Below are positions 42,714-55,700 of a stretch of 64,000 nt of DNA, in pieces. Positions within the stretch are counted from its first letter, which is position 1; each line of letters begins with the position of its first letter. The notes below the pieces were generated by a model. The model was not told the DNA's origin. It made no database searches and saw only the letters and a list, made by a program, of their open reading frames with translations. Origin of the DNA: Trebouxia sp. TZW2008 (taxonomy: Eukaryota > Chlorophyta > Trebouxiophyceae > Trebouxiales > Trebouxiaceae); the NCBI GenBank assembly GCA_002118135.1, contig BDIU01000313.1:120741-184740 (forward strand). The letters run 5' to 3'. Both the position numbers and the translations under genes were made by a program.

Positions 42714-45700
42714 ATGGCTTCGGAGCTCGACAAAGTCGTACAGCCCTTCGCAAAGCATGCCCCAGAAGCCGCCCTCCGCCCTTATGCTTGCTCAACGAGA
42801 CTAGGGGCTGCTGTGATCACAGGTGAGGGAACCTGCGCGACGAGGTCCTGTCGGCCCGTCAGGCGCGAGAATGTGATTCGCGCCTTTCTTTCGACAGGGC
42901 GCTGCTTCGATCGATCTGTGAAGCTCGACGGCGATGACTTCCGGTATGTCACTTTGAGACGGCTTGCTGTTTCGCATGTTGGGTTTCTGGCTACGCATCC
43001 CTGAAGACTGGGTATATTTTGCAGAAGAAGACAAGATCAATGCAGCTCTGAGCGCTTACGTGCAGAGCGCACTGTCGAGCAAGTCCTTGGGTCAGGACGC
43101 TACGATATACCGGCAGTAAGTCTGCAGCAAGACGCTTCTGCGCTGTTACAAGCTCAATCATGTACTCACGAAATATCCTTTGCGCAGGCTTACCAGTCAT
43201 GTATCACAGCTACGAGGAGTCGCATGTGGCCAGCATTCACAGCAAGCAGCAGCGGAGAAGCACCAGCTAGCTCTGCTGTTGCAAGCCTGCTCACGGCATG
43301 TGTCCTATATACGCCAAGGCCATCACAGCACGCTTGTGGGCGAGTTCTTGGCCATTTTGCTATGGAACTGTGGAGAGGTGTAGCGCATACTGTTGCTTGA
43401 ACCTTGCATAAGACAGCATCTCCATGCCATGCACGCTGATGCATACCAGCGGAATCGTCAGAACTCGCACAATACCTGCATTGTGCCCAACGGTGCAAAA
43501 GGGCAGCTTCCTGTGACTGCTTGCTCAAGATTCACATTTGTGCCACAGGAGGTGCTCAAGTCGCTGACGGAGTTTGTAGTCAAGCTCCTGGTAGCCAATG
43601 GCAGCATGACATCGCTGTGTCTGCGACGGCTTGTGTTCTGCTTGATGCCTCCAAGACCCATGCTTGAGACCCCCCTCCCTGGCGCCCCCTGGCAGCCCAC
43701 CCCCCAGCAAGCTGCTGTGCAAGATGAGATAGTCAAAACCCTGGCAGATATCCTGCTATTGGTCCCCACAGCACCAAAGACCATGCTGTATGAGCTCAGT
43801 AACAGGATGCCCTTCAGATTTGACAACAGAGCAGCGCCATGCATGTTCTTCCGTGCTGTGTACCAGCTATCACAGACTGCGGCAGGAGACTGCATACGGG
43901 ATGGGCTGCAATCTGTCATGGTGGACTGCCTGCTGAACATTGATGTGGAGATCAAGTGGCAAGACATTGCTGATCAGCAAGCAGGCAAGCGCCCCTGTCT
44001 ACTACTTCCCGTTGCCTAAAGAGCTGTATTCCTGCCGACTTGCATGCAAAAGCGCTTGTGTGCAAAATTGCAACCGGGCACTGTGAGCTCCTGACAGGCA
44101 GGTGGGTATTTTGCGCTGTCACTCATGGTAGTCAGATCCTATTCTCTACTGCAGTCAGACTGCCACTGAGACTGCATCAAAGACAGGGCCCATGCGTCAG
44201 CCAGCAGGCTTTCCAGGGACCTCGCTTGCATGCACTTCAACCATATTGCTGCATACCAGACTATTTCCCAGACTACAAGTCTGCTCTGATAAATGCTCAA
44301 GTGCACCTTGTCCAAGCCATGTCACCACCCTACAGAAACAGGGCGAGGCATACCTGTCACCTACGTCGCATTTGCATGGGCACAAATTAATTCAAGTCAA
44401 TCATATCACCACCCTGAGCCTGATCCCTGATGCTGTCTTCAACAGATCACGTGGAGGATGAGCGGGAATCAGACGATGAGCAGGACGTGTTTGCCTTGGA
44501 GGGCCGCACAGCACCAGAGCTGCAGGAACAGGCCGTCAAGACCTTGGATGAAGCCGCAGCAGACCCAGCAGTCAGCAGAGGCGGCTGGGAGGGTGCAGCT
44601 GCAACTCAGGATGTCACCCCTGTTGCATCAACCTCTGACAGGTCAGTCAGCTTCCTCCGTGCTGCAACTCAGGACGCCCACACCTTTTGCATCAATGCTG
44701 GCAGACCGGTTGGGTGCCCCAGCTCCATTGCTGACAGTTGATGACAGCATTTGGCTGTTGCCCAGATGACTTCAAAGCGTCTTCTGCAATCAGCCTACAG
44801 CCTCCTGCTCGCCGCCAAGACGCTTGGCTTTGCCAGCAGTACACACAACCATCTCGACACATAGGTGCTGCACATGATCAGTGCATTCACATTGTATCAT
44901 ACTGCCAGGAACCCATTTGACAAATAGCTGAGGCTTTGCAGAGTCTGATAGAGCAAGTATATCAGCACCTAGAGTGACAGTGCCAGGAGTGCATACAGCA
45001 TCTGAAGTGGTGTGTGTGCCGCATATGGGCATGACACTCATGCTTTGTTCACCCTGCTGACAGGAACCCAATCGATGAGACAGCTGATGCTTTGTACAGT
45101 CTGATGGAGCAGACATTTGAGCACCTGGTGTGGCGGTGTCAGCAGTGCAGACAGCTGCTCGTAGTCTGTGTTTGCTGCATTCATGCTTGGTTTGTTGTGC
45201 GGACAGGAGTTTAATTGATGAGACAGCTGATGCTTTGGACAGTCTGATGGAGCAGACGTTTGAGCACCTGGTGTGGCGGTGTCAGCAAGGGCAGCTGCAG
45301 CGCGCCTGGGCTGTCATGATGTCCACCTTTGAGCGCACACTGCTTCTCACCTACCGCAGCAAGTTCACCCAATTCCTTGTATACTACATGTGCCAACAGG
45401 TATGGGTTTGTTGACTGTGATCTCCTCTCTACCCTTGGCATCACTCTTGATTCATGGAAGACTGACAGTGCAATTGCAGTCAAGCCAGTGCATACCACAT
45501 GCAGCATGTGGTGTTCCTCATTGACGTAAACAGCTCCTTTCCTGCCAGCTCCTTAGCAATTAAGCTGGTCAGTAGCATGCTCAACGCCTCAGTGACTCGC
45601 ACTCAGTTGATTGCACTGGAGCTCTGCCTGCATCTGCAGAGTCTGACCGGCTGTACAGCCCCTTTTTTGAGCTTCCTTCTGAAAAGAATACATGACCCCA

Positions 45701-48700
45701 ATCGGCCAGTCATCACCCGTACCGCCTGTGCCGCCTACCTGGCCAGCTTCCTTGCAAGAGCCAAGTTTCTGCCCAAGCCCCTGCTCATCTCCTCACTGCT
45801 GGACATGGCGAGATGGTGTGCGCAGTATTGCAAAACGCATGACATGCGGCAGTCTGGAATTGTTCTGCAGCCCACTAGCGCCTTTGCCATGGGCGTGCAG
45901 CATCAGGTTAGCCATTCTTCTGCTGTGTTTTGCCCAAGTCTGCAGTTGCGAGTGCCGAAAGTGTTGTGCCTGCTGATTTTTGCGTTCCTAGCAAGCATTG
46001 AGAATGCATGCTGAGGAGTGCGCCTGCTCATGTCTTGCGTTGCTTGCAAGAAGACCTGTCTGCTATCCTGCTGAGATGACTTGACCAAGTAGCGTCAAAG
46101 ACTTTGTACAGTCTCAGCCAGACAGCTTCCATTGAGCCTTTTTGTACCTGCAAGCAAGCAATTGTGCAAATTCCACGCGGGACTCTCTTTGCTTTTCTCT
46201 GCAAGTTTACCATTTGTGTCACAGACCATAGGATCTGGCTGCCTCAGCTACTCAGTCCTTTGCTGACTCCTTGCAGGTCTTCTACGCCATGTGTCAAGGC
46301 CTGCTGTATGCCTTCTGCTATCACCTGGACAGTCTCTTGGACACTGTAGATGACTCAGACTGCCTGAGCCCTAGTCGGCTGCAGAGCATACACATCTCAG
46401 ACACTGCAAAGCCAGTTAGCGATGTCCAGCATGGCAACAGCAGCATGCAGCCTGCTGAGCTAAGGCAAACCTTGTCTGAGCTGCTGCCACAGATTCTGCA
46501 TCATAGGTGAGCTTGATGATGCTCAACATTCCAAGCTGCCTTGTCCTTCATGCTCTACATTCTAAGTTGCCTTGTCTTTGATGCTCAACATTCCAAGCTG
46601 CCTTGTCCTTGATGCTCAACATTTCAAGCTGCCTTGTCCTTGATGAGATCAGCAGCATCAATCAGCATGCAAGGTTGTACATAGGTGAGTGCAGACTATG
46701 ACATCTCAGATTGTCATTATCTGACACGACTTGCTGGTTGTGATAGTCTGTGTCTATCATATGGAGTGGCGGGTTTATCTTGCTTGAGAGGGGATGATGC
46801 ACCCTTACTATCAACCTGCAAATATGAGCAACAATGCGTCTGCTGTGTGAAGAGGCCTTTGTTGCTTGACTGAGATCGTGCTAGCGTGCCTGATTGAAGC
46901 ATGTAGACTCCTGTGGCATAGCATTACAGCCACACCCCCACACTGCTTGCAAGGTTCAAAACTCAGAAGCTGTCTAAAAACGAGTCCGTCAAGTCCAAAT
47001 CGAACATGGCATTTTACAGTTGTTTGACATCTTGAACTTGATGCCCAGATCATGCTGGCGTGACTGGACAAGTTGGGCCCACACAATCCTAGCATCTGTG
47101 CTGCAGAGTGTGAATTCCATCATTCGTGATAACAGTTGTTGATCGCACGGTCTGGCATGGGTGCTAGGTTTGCGTGGCACAAGTCCTGTTTCAATAAGCC
47201 AGCTTCTTCTGAGCATCACAGCAGGGACGTCTCACGTTCAACTGTCGAAGTCAGGCAAGACAAGGTCATACCATCAATGTGGTCATGTTTGCTGTGACTG
47301 TTTGCAGGCTGTCACCTTTGAAGGTGTGTGCTCCCAGTGTAGCTCAACAGTTCATGCAGCAGGCGCAGCGCTTGTCCCTGCTAGACATCTCCACCCTCCA
47401 CACAGCTCCAGCCTCAGTGCACATGCAGGTGTGCCCGTTCACTGCCTCATCAGCTCACTGTTGCACGCTTTGACTGTACAGGGATTTCTCTTTGTAACAA
47501 CTGCTTTGGGTCTCGAGAAAGCTCTCCTTTTATCAAGTTGTCATCATTAAGAGGTGCCACTGCAGTCAGAATGCAGTAGTTGGTCACTAGTTGCAATATG
47601 TTTACATGAAGTGTCCTCACTAAGAGAAGTTACTGTATGTCCGCATGTATCCTCAACTCGCTGCTGTCACAATCCAGATACAGGCGTGAAAGTTTGCCTT
47701 GCATGGAGCAAACGCAGTTTGCCTGGCAGTCTTCAGAGCATCTTGCCACATTGTCAGCATGGCGTTGCACCTGTACTCTTGCTGGACAATCTGCATGCCA
47801 TGCAGCAGCCATCCCAGCGTCCAATGTTTTCTGCTCAGGCAGGAGCATCACAATCACTCCTTTTGTCTGACTGCAACAGGGTGCAAGCTGCTTTTGAGGC
47901 TTGTTCCCTTATGTGTCAGGAAATGCCCGTACAGCCAGGTATCAAGGCTTGTGTGAATGTGCGTCCCAGGACCGTTGTCTGATTGATTGTGTGCGGGGCC
48001 TCCAATGTCTGAGGCATTGCATGCATGACCATGTTTCAAGGCTTATGGGTTTGTTGCCCAATTGCCTGCTGTGTGCAGGTGCGACCGTTGGAAATGTTCT
48101 TTCCCTTTGACCCTTACTTGCTGCGGCGCTCAGCGCGCTTCCTTGACCTCCCCACCAGCTACAACACATGGAGTGGCACACAGCATCAAGATACTGATGC
48201 CAGTCATCTTTCCAGTGATGATGAGCTAGAGGTCTTGGAAGGTAAGTTTTTGATATCAGGACAATCCCCACAAGGGCGCTTGACATCAGAACATTGTTGT
48301 CATGAGGGCCATGCAATTCCTACTGCAGCAGCACCTGTGAGTATAAAAGACCATGCATGCTTGTGATTGCTGTGTGCTACCTGTGCCCAAGGTTTGAACA
48401 GCACACGCATTATGCATTACGCTCTCCATCAATTGTATGAGCTCAAGCTGATCCCTTTGGGCAAGCAGACAAACATCAAAAATGCATAACAGGGTCGCTT
48501 TTGCAAAGCAATGCAACGGCAGAAAAGCAGCATGGATAGGTAACCTATCCTAGCTAGGTACACAAGCTTTCAGCAAATATCGTATCCCTCAAGTGTCACA
48601 TGCATGTGCAGGGACAGAGGCTCAGGAAGACAGCAGCAGCGATGATGAAGGATTTGACCCTCATGTGTCCCAAGGCATTGCAGTGCAGCCCTCTGAGCCA

Positions 48701-49091
48701 CAAGATCCTTACTTTGCTTCCCAGCCGCTAGGTACACTCACATGACATGTGCACTGCATGACCTGCATGAATGTGATCGTCATTACGTCCAGCTTCAACA
48801 GGCAGGAGCGAAGACTGTGTGTGAAAGCATCATTTGGTGTTTATTGCAAACAGTGATACTGCCATCACATGCAAGTGCATGCCATGACTGCATCATGGTT
48901 ATGTAATGAATGTTTGTGATCTGAGAGAATCGACTTGATTGCTGGCAGGTATTGCGAGGAGGTTTCAGGGCAGAGTGGCAGATATGCAGCATGGCAGCTA
49001 TGACAGCAGAGGCATGATAGAGGGGTCCTCTCTCGGCTCCTCACCAAAAGTTATTGCTGGATCATTTGAACCCATACCTATGTCGTGTTGA
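42714..49091 (+). CDS. RRN3: RRN3/TIF-IA, RNA polymerase I initiation factor, 797 aa
   Basis: RRN3 bridges RNA polymerase I to the rDNA promoter in the nucleolus. Exons: 42714-42822, 43025-43115, 43188-43377, 43549-43984, 44446-44641, 45207-45399, 45505-45906, 46277-46506, 47308-47428, 48079-48241, 48612-48731, 48949-49091 (TGA). The sum is 2,394 nt. HEAT-like helical repeats run throughout. Family-specific blocks: TLADILLLVPTAPKTMLYEL, NIDVEIKWQD, an acidic insert (EDERESDDEQDVF), DALDSLMEQTFEHLVWRC, TYRSKFTQFLVYYMC, AYLASFLARAKFLPKPLLIS, VFYAMCQGLLYAFCYH, then RPLEMFFPFDPYLLRRSARF and an acidic Ser-rich tail (EDSSSDDEGFDP). The acidic regions are where other RRN3 proteins carry regulatory phosphosites (inference here). 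The intron after 43984 has a GC donor (GCAAGC). The acceptor of exon 45505 is the least certain. Ghost copies precede exon 45207 and follow exon 44446. Confidence 0.92.
44655..44720 (+). repeat. Ghost copy of exon 44446-44641 (3' part plus donor)
   Basis: Repeats the end of the exon (AATQDVTPVASTSDR) with an inserted base and changed donor. Confidence 0.8.
44905..45165 (+). repeat. Two ghost copies of exon 45207-45399 (acceptor plus 5' part)
   Basis: Copies begin near 44911 and 45063, with the true exon at 45207 (spacing about 150). The second copy keeps IDETADALYSLMEQTFEHL; the first has several stops. Confidence 0.9.
46518..46641 (+). repeat. Minisatellite, four 31-bp units
   Basis: Four adjoining 31-base units (GATGCTCAACATTCCAAGCT...) starting 12 bases after the donor of exon 46277-46506. 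Units 1, 3 and 4 are nearly identical and unit 2 is diverged. Confidence 0.93.
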
Positions 49092-49510
49092 ATCATACCG
49101 AAGACATTGTGCTGAGCTGACCCATGGTTGTCTGCCACAGTAGTTCTTCCTTGTTGAACTCAATGCATCTGACTGAATCACATTATTGAGCAGAAATGGA
49201 CCCTTTTGAACTTAGATGGTTGCACTGTGATAGATCGTTTTCAAATGATGCTTGCAGGTTTTTGGCTGTGATTTGAATTATTTGTGAGATTTTGTTGTGT
49301 GGCTTGATTTTTCATGTTTTGTGCAGCTTGGTTTTCCAAGGCATGAGTACGATTGAGGGCTCACTCTTGTGCACACAGCAGTGACCCAGCTGCCCAAATA
49401 CAAGCCCTGTCAGACGTGTCCCGTCACGCACCTCAGATCAGATCATATGTAGGCCAGTCCCTCCGTTGTTAAGGCAGCCTTGATGACATTACAAGCAATG
49501 CCTGAGCTGA
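49092..49510. other. Region after RRN3, no gene seen
   Basis: Probably the RRN3 3' untranslated region, T-rich between 49250 and 49340. The next plus-strand TGTAA is at 49625-49629. Confidence 0.6.
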
Positions 49511-51638
49511 ATGCAGCCTTCTGACATCTTGTTCGGCATCTTGTTTGATGTCAAATGTGGTGACGGCTCTGATGAGCTTGCAATTGTGTCTCCAGCCCAG
49601 CTCTCACACCCTTCATGTTGTTCAGATGTAAAGACAGCGCTCAATAATATGAAGGATGTCATAGCTGGGTTGCAGGCAACATTGCAAGCACAGCATGGCT
49701 GCATGGCATCAGCTGTTCAGCAGCACCAGTTGTTGGTTCAGGTGACACACTCTCTGGGCAGTGTTAGCAGCATGGACAGATCAGACAGTTTGTATACAGT
49801 GGTGCTGCTTGGGTACAGCACAACCGGCAAGCTGTCTGCAAACTCGCCCTGACAACACCTTGCTTGATGTCATTCTACACAGAATGACATTGCTCAACGA
49901 CGTGAAGATGGGGCTGTCGTCATGCAGGAGTCCTGTTGTTCTTGCAGTCTTGCTGCCGGCTCAGCTTTTGCGATCTTCATTTCATTCAGATGTAATGACA
50001 GCCCTCAATCGCATGAAGGCTGCCATAGCTGGGCTGAAAGCAGAGCTGCAACTACATCTGTGCTCCATGACAACAGCTCCTCAGCAGTAAGCTGCTCAAG
50101 TGAGAGCTCTTGTATAGTATTGGTAGCATCTATCAACAATGCAGCATGTGACAGTGCTTGCGTAAAGCACAGGGTAGGAGCCTAGGCTAGAGACAAGTCT
50201 CAATGCACAGCCATTGCTACAACGCATCAGCAACTGCATGTGAGATGTTGGCCATGCATTAAAGTTTTGGGGTGCAACTGGTACGCACTGAAGGTCTTGT
50301 GCGCATTGCCTTGTGACCAACTTTATTCAGCTTCTATACGTGCAACCCACAGTTTGAGCAATTCATTCAGAGCTCTGTCAAGTAGATAGCTGGTGTGTAT
50401 GCATGATGTTGCCACAAGCCTGAGCCCAATCAGCCATCTTGGCATAGATTGCTGGTTGTGGCCTTGCCGCATCTGCTCAGATACTTGTGCAGATGCCGCA
50501 GAAGACGCAACCAGTATTCCATGGCAAAATGGCTCAGCAGGCCCTGTTGCAACATTGTGTTGCACCATCATTGTTTGGAAGTTGCCCACGGCATAGGGAC
50601 AGAGGCAGCTGTGTCAAAAGGAAGCTGGTGCTGCTGGTACTGCTAACTTGGCTGCCTGTTCAGCTGGGTCCTCATAATTTGCAGGTGAGTTCTGTTGCAA
50701 CTGCAGTGTACCATAAAGCCAGTTGACTGTACTGCAGTTGGTCAACTGTCCTTGTGCAAGATTGCAGCTAGGAGTGCAGGCGCTGCTGGTGCTTCTTGTG
50801 TGTTGCTGGCCAAAGATCAGCAGCACCTGCCTCTCTAGCTATACCTGTATCATCTGTTCTGCTGCTGCTGCAACAGCTCCCTCAGCTGCTCATTCAGACC
50901 CTCCTGACAACCCTGAAGTTGCTATTCCCCAAGGTTCTGCTCCTGGTGATGAGCAGGCATGGTGCATGTCATCTTTACAGCTTTTCAAGAAGGTGATTCT
51001 TGACTCAATAGCACAATTGAGGCCAGCTTGGACCGTACCAACTGCTGCTGTTGCTACTGCAGTCCTGTCCAGGCTTTCCTCAATCGCTGTTGCAGGTTAA
51101 AAAGTCACTGTCTTGAGAGAAGCTGTGCAGCTGAGCTGATTGAGTTCATCTTGATAGGCGACGTCGACAGCTGCTGAAGTACTGTTGTTGTGACCATGTG
51201 TGTACTTGATGATGCAGCAGCTACAGTGGCCTGCCTGCTCATGCAGCAACAAGTGACAAGCTGGTGCTTGATCTGGGCAGAAGAGGTGAAAGCGAGGCAA
51301 TACAATAGGTTCTGCATGTGTGTCACTGCTGAACAATGTGGTGCAGAAACAAGACCCTAAGGTACTGTCACATGAGTTGGCATCAATCAGCTCATGCTTA
51401 CAGCAGCTTCAGACGAAAAGTCTCAAGAAGCTGTGATGCAGAGCTGATTGGTGCCAGCTCATCACCAACGATGGTGTTTTCACAAGGGCGTTCTGTCTTG
51501 ACACAACAGCTGCAACTAAGACCAGTGCAAAAGTTGGATTGGGAAAACCCCCGGGGCAGCAGTAACTCAATTGCTGCCCTGGAGGCTTCAATGCAACTCA
51601 AGCTGGCCCCAATGGCGAGGCAAGATTCTCCTTTGTGA
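49511..51638 (+). CDS. Unrecognised possible gene, exons only partly resolved
   Basis: I do not recognise a product. Support is indirect. A segment at 49623-49740, flanked by TTCAG and CAG|GTGACA, encodes an amphipathic helix (KTALNNMKDVIAGLQATL). A second version at 49991-50087 is also flanked by TTCAG (MTALNRMKAAIAGLKAEL). The stretch 51405-51638 is open to a TGA and partly matched by sequence near 51110-51160, the pattern seen around real exons elsewhere in this window. A Pro/Ala-rich piece lies at about 50870-51010. I cannot join these pieces with consistent phases or find a start codon. It could be a fast-evolving coiled-coil protein, a decayed gene or non-coding sequence. Confidence 0.3.
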
Positions 51639-52719
51639 ACAGAACCAAGTGGTACCTGCTGACCAATTGGTAGTGTTGCTTGTGCTTGTGAGGCTGGATG
51701 AATGTCACAGACGGCACAGGCTGTGCCTGCGGACTTTTGCAGCATGGCATTGCACCTGCAATGTCAGCTTGGATTTCAGCTTGGATTGCAGACATTACCT
51801 TGATGCAAGTTTGCCTATTTTCATACGCATCAGCTGTGCACACACTAGATGCAAGCCAATTGCTCTTAGCATGAAATGTGCTAGGCATCAAGGACAAATT
51901 GCAGGATGTTGTGAGACACTGAGCTGCAACAGCATAAAGCACAAGGCTTGCACTTGCAAACAAAACTGAACTCGAAAGCATGTCCCAGTTCAGCGTTGGT
52001 CGGAATGCTGCAGCAGCCTGGATTGAATGAAAACACGCGAACAAAATTGGCGGCGTTTTAAATCTTCAACGGTGTAAAATTACAAACCTTGTTTTAGATG
52101 CTGTGGCAGCTATAACATCCTGCACCCTGATCTTGACCTAGCAACTCACTGTGACAGGCCAGTGGTGCACATGTGCCGCCATGTGTGTTCGCTGTTTGCA
52201 AGCTGCATCTTGTGTCCAAATTCCAGCATCAGCATGCACTGCTTGAATGTAGACATGTCAATGACATGCTTTAGGGCAGCACAGACTGACCTGCATGAAC
52301 ATTGAAGTTTGGGCATGCTGCACTGAACATTATACCTGCTAGGCATTAGTACTTATCACACGAGCTTTACCGGGTACATCCTTGCAATTACAGCAGACTT
52401 GGCAGCTGTGAACCTGCAATCTAGTCTGCTTGCGAAAGGTTGTTTTCATTGGGCTGATCTGGCCTTGCATGACTAAGGGCAACTCAAGTGCTATCTGCCT
52501 CAACTGCAGTCTGAACTGCAATTAGGCTTTGCATTGGCCTGGCGTCGCGTGCAACGACGCATATGGCGTTAGAGAATTGCACATCATTAGCAACACGACT
52601 GCGAAAGTATGCAAGATGCCAGAATGAGCGCAGACGTTACGTAAGCAGCATGTAGCAGTGCTGAACAACCCTCAACGTCACAGTACGAGCCACAGACAGC
52701 GCGCTTCTGTCGGCACTGC
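51639..52719. other. Intergenic region, no gene seen
   Basis: About 1.1 kb before the lipase gene. The last ~180 bases are richer in CpG and hold the likely promoter. Minus-strand open frames here lack domains. Confidence 0.6.
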
Positions 52720-55700
52720 ATGAATGATAGTCACTGCAATGCAACGTCGTCAGCAGAAGGCGCTGGATCGATGGCAGACGAGCCTTGTGGCAGTTCGAGT
52801 GAAGGGAGTCTTTTCACAACTCGTTCTGTCGTGCTGAGAGTGGAGTGCATACCAGATAAAGAGATCAAGGTGCAGATCAGCTATGCGCACGCTCACTCAA
52901 GTATAAGCTACAAGTCCGAGTGACTGCACTGCAGAGGTTCCTGTTTATACAGTTTTGCTTACGCTGGATCACTTTAGGAATTTGGGCGTTGTTTGCTGCT
53001 CTGAGCTACAAGAGGAAGTTCTTTGTGCAACGTGAGAAGACCAATTTGCATTTGGCAACCAGTATCAGCGCCATAGTGTTGGTCCCCCTTGGCTTGGCGC
53101 TATACCGTCTTCTTCGCAGCGTGCATCAGGCTATCAAAGCACAGCAAACATGGTAGGCATTTGTTCTGGGCCTGATAGCAACTACATCACACGTCTGCAT
53201 TTTCCTTGGGTCACATGCCTTTGGGTCACAAATAAGCAAAGACTGTAGCAAACATTCCGCGTCTGTTATGGCCCATGCATTTGGTTCTTGAAAACAACAA
53301 CCCATGAAATGTGATGCTGATTCAACGTGGCTGCAGGTCGAAAGCCAGAGGGAGACTTGTAGCCATTTCCTTGGTTCAGCTTATTGCTGCGGTATGCCAA
53401 CCTCACTTTAATGAGGCTGTGTAGTCTCGACCTGGCCTTCTCCACTGGCCCTTGCATGCAGTTTGTTGCATATACTCAAGCACTTGGCTTGCTTCCTCTT
53501 GTACCGCACCAAATCTGCAGATGCACGTTTATGACTTGCGTGCAGTTTATATTTCTCACAAATTACAACATTTGGTCATGCACTGCAGTGAATGATGTTC
53601 AGCTGCAGACAATTCAGCTGCTGATCGACAAAGCGCATGCAGTGTCTGACCTGATGCATGTCCACAATGATAAGATGCCCAACTGACTTGGTGCTTGTGG
53701 CTGTAGGTATGCACAACTATATTTTTCATGGCTTCAAGTGCTGTGGCCAGTGCCCATCATTGCAACACAGTCAAAAGATTTTGCAGATGGAGTTTCTTCA
53801 TCCAATGGAGCTGCTGGAATGTGGTACGCATTCACGCTGCATAGCCTAGCTAGCAGAACGCCATTGTTTCACACACATGCTTCAGCCAGCCCATAAGACT
53901 GATTGCATTTGCCACTCAAGGGCAACGGCTATATATCCATCACATTCAAAGTTATGCAATCCATGACATGCTGCAATGCCAGATGGTACAGAATACATCT
54001 TACTATTTATGGCCCTTTAATCATGCTCCTGCACCCTCAAACAATGCTCATGCAGCTTTGAATATTATTGTAAAGGTGTCCTGTGGCAAATCGTTGTTGC
54101 AAATGCCACTGCAGGTTGTATGCAGCCAGCTGATTTTGACCCATTCTGCCTGTGTTTGGACCGACTGTAATGGCAAGCCAGTGAGAAGACTTGTCATGCA
54201 TCGTGAGTGTCACCCCTCAAGCTTTATGCTCCACATTTTGCGCAACTTGGTTCATCATTGCCAGCCAATGCCACACACAGACAAAGCACACCTTTGTGAC
54301 AGCAAGCAATTTCAGATGCGCTTAGCAAAATCATGCTACTGGCTCTGGCGCATTATAGCTTGCACATGTCATCAGGATTCCTTCTCAGGATGTGGTTATG
54401 TTTTGACTGGCTGTCGTCTGACGCAACCTGGTTGGCGCTGTTTTGTGGCACACCACACAATGCAGAACTGACATTATTCTACAACAATGTACACCTTTCT
54501 TTTGAAAGCAAACTCCAAGCCTTGACTGACGGTCCTGCTGTTTCTAAACATCTTCTTGCTGTGAAACAACACAAGGCTGAGTTCTGGGTTGATTGCTTGG
54601 TGCAGTGCTTCCATTCATGCCCAAAAAGCCAAAGAGCAAGCTGATTTTGCAGGCGCCTTGGGTAGTTCACCTGCCTAAATTTGTGCTGGGGTGAGACAGC
54701 ACTGCTTCACATTAATGCATTCATTTGCATGGCTAAACACATTGCCCGATGGAGTTGCTTCCCTGTGGCTGCCTATACTGTGCACTGTATACAATGATGA
54801 GACTGTGAAGCAGGCAAATTTGGGCTGACATCGTATATGTGTCATGTTAAGCTGCCCTTGTTGTATTCTGTGTATTGAGAGATTTGCATTTGAGGTGCAT
54901 GCGGCAGTCCCTGGCTGCAATGCTGCATGAAACAGTGGCATTAGCTAGTGTGTTGCATGGCAGACAGGCAGCATTTGTTGTGTGATACTTAGCTGACTTG
55001 CAGCTTTGTGCATTGTGTGGTGGTGACGCTGTGTCTGTTGTGTGTAGGGCCCTGGCTCAAGCTACCATCTTTATACAGTTGATCACGTCCCTGCAGGGTG
55101 AGAATCTATACGTTTGCCAGCTTTGCTTCTGAATCTTGTCTTTATCCAGAGTTTTTGGGCATGAGTGCAGCGTCTTTGTCAAATGCTGCGGAGGAAGAGC
55201 GTTTTTCTGATAACTGTGACGTGATAGGCAGTGACTGTGAATAGCATTTGGCACACATGACTGTATCGTGGTCAAACACAGCAGCTCTGTGTAGGATTCA
55301 TTTCACCCCCCAACTGCTGCAGCGTTTCCTTTGCACATGTGACCATCATTTTGCAACTCTGTTGCACGCAGCGCTATGCCCGGGACAATCTTACCTTTGT
55401 CCGCATACCATGCTTGTGCAAAATTGTGCGCCGCAAAACATCAAAGCACCTGTCCAAAGCCATGGGTACACCTGAAGCAGCATGCATGAGCAGATCACAA
55501 CTCAGCAACGCGTCAGCGTTCAAAACTATAGCATGTTCTTGCAGGCCGTATATACAGGAACGTAGCCCTGGGTGTAAATGGTTGCTCGGATGCCATTGTT
55601 CCTTGTGCCATAGACACATGGCTTGGCTTGGTTGCAATCTTTGTCCGAGTGGCTGTGTACGGTGTTTTCCTGATTTGGCACTTTGTGCTGATGTTCCAGG

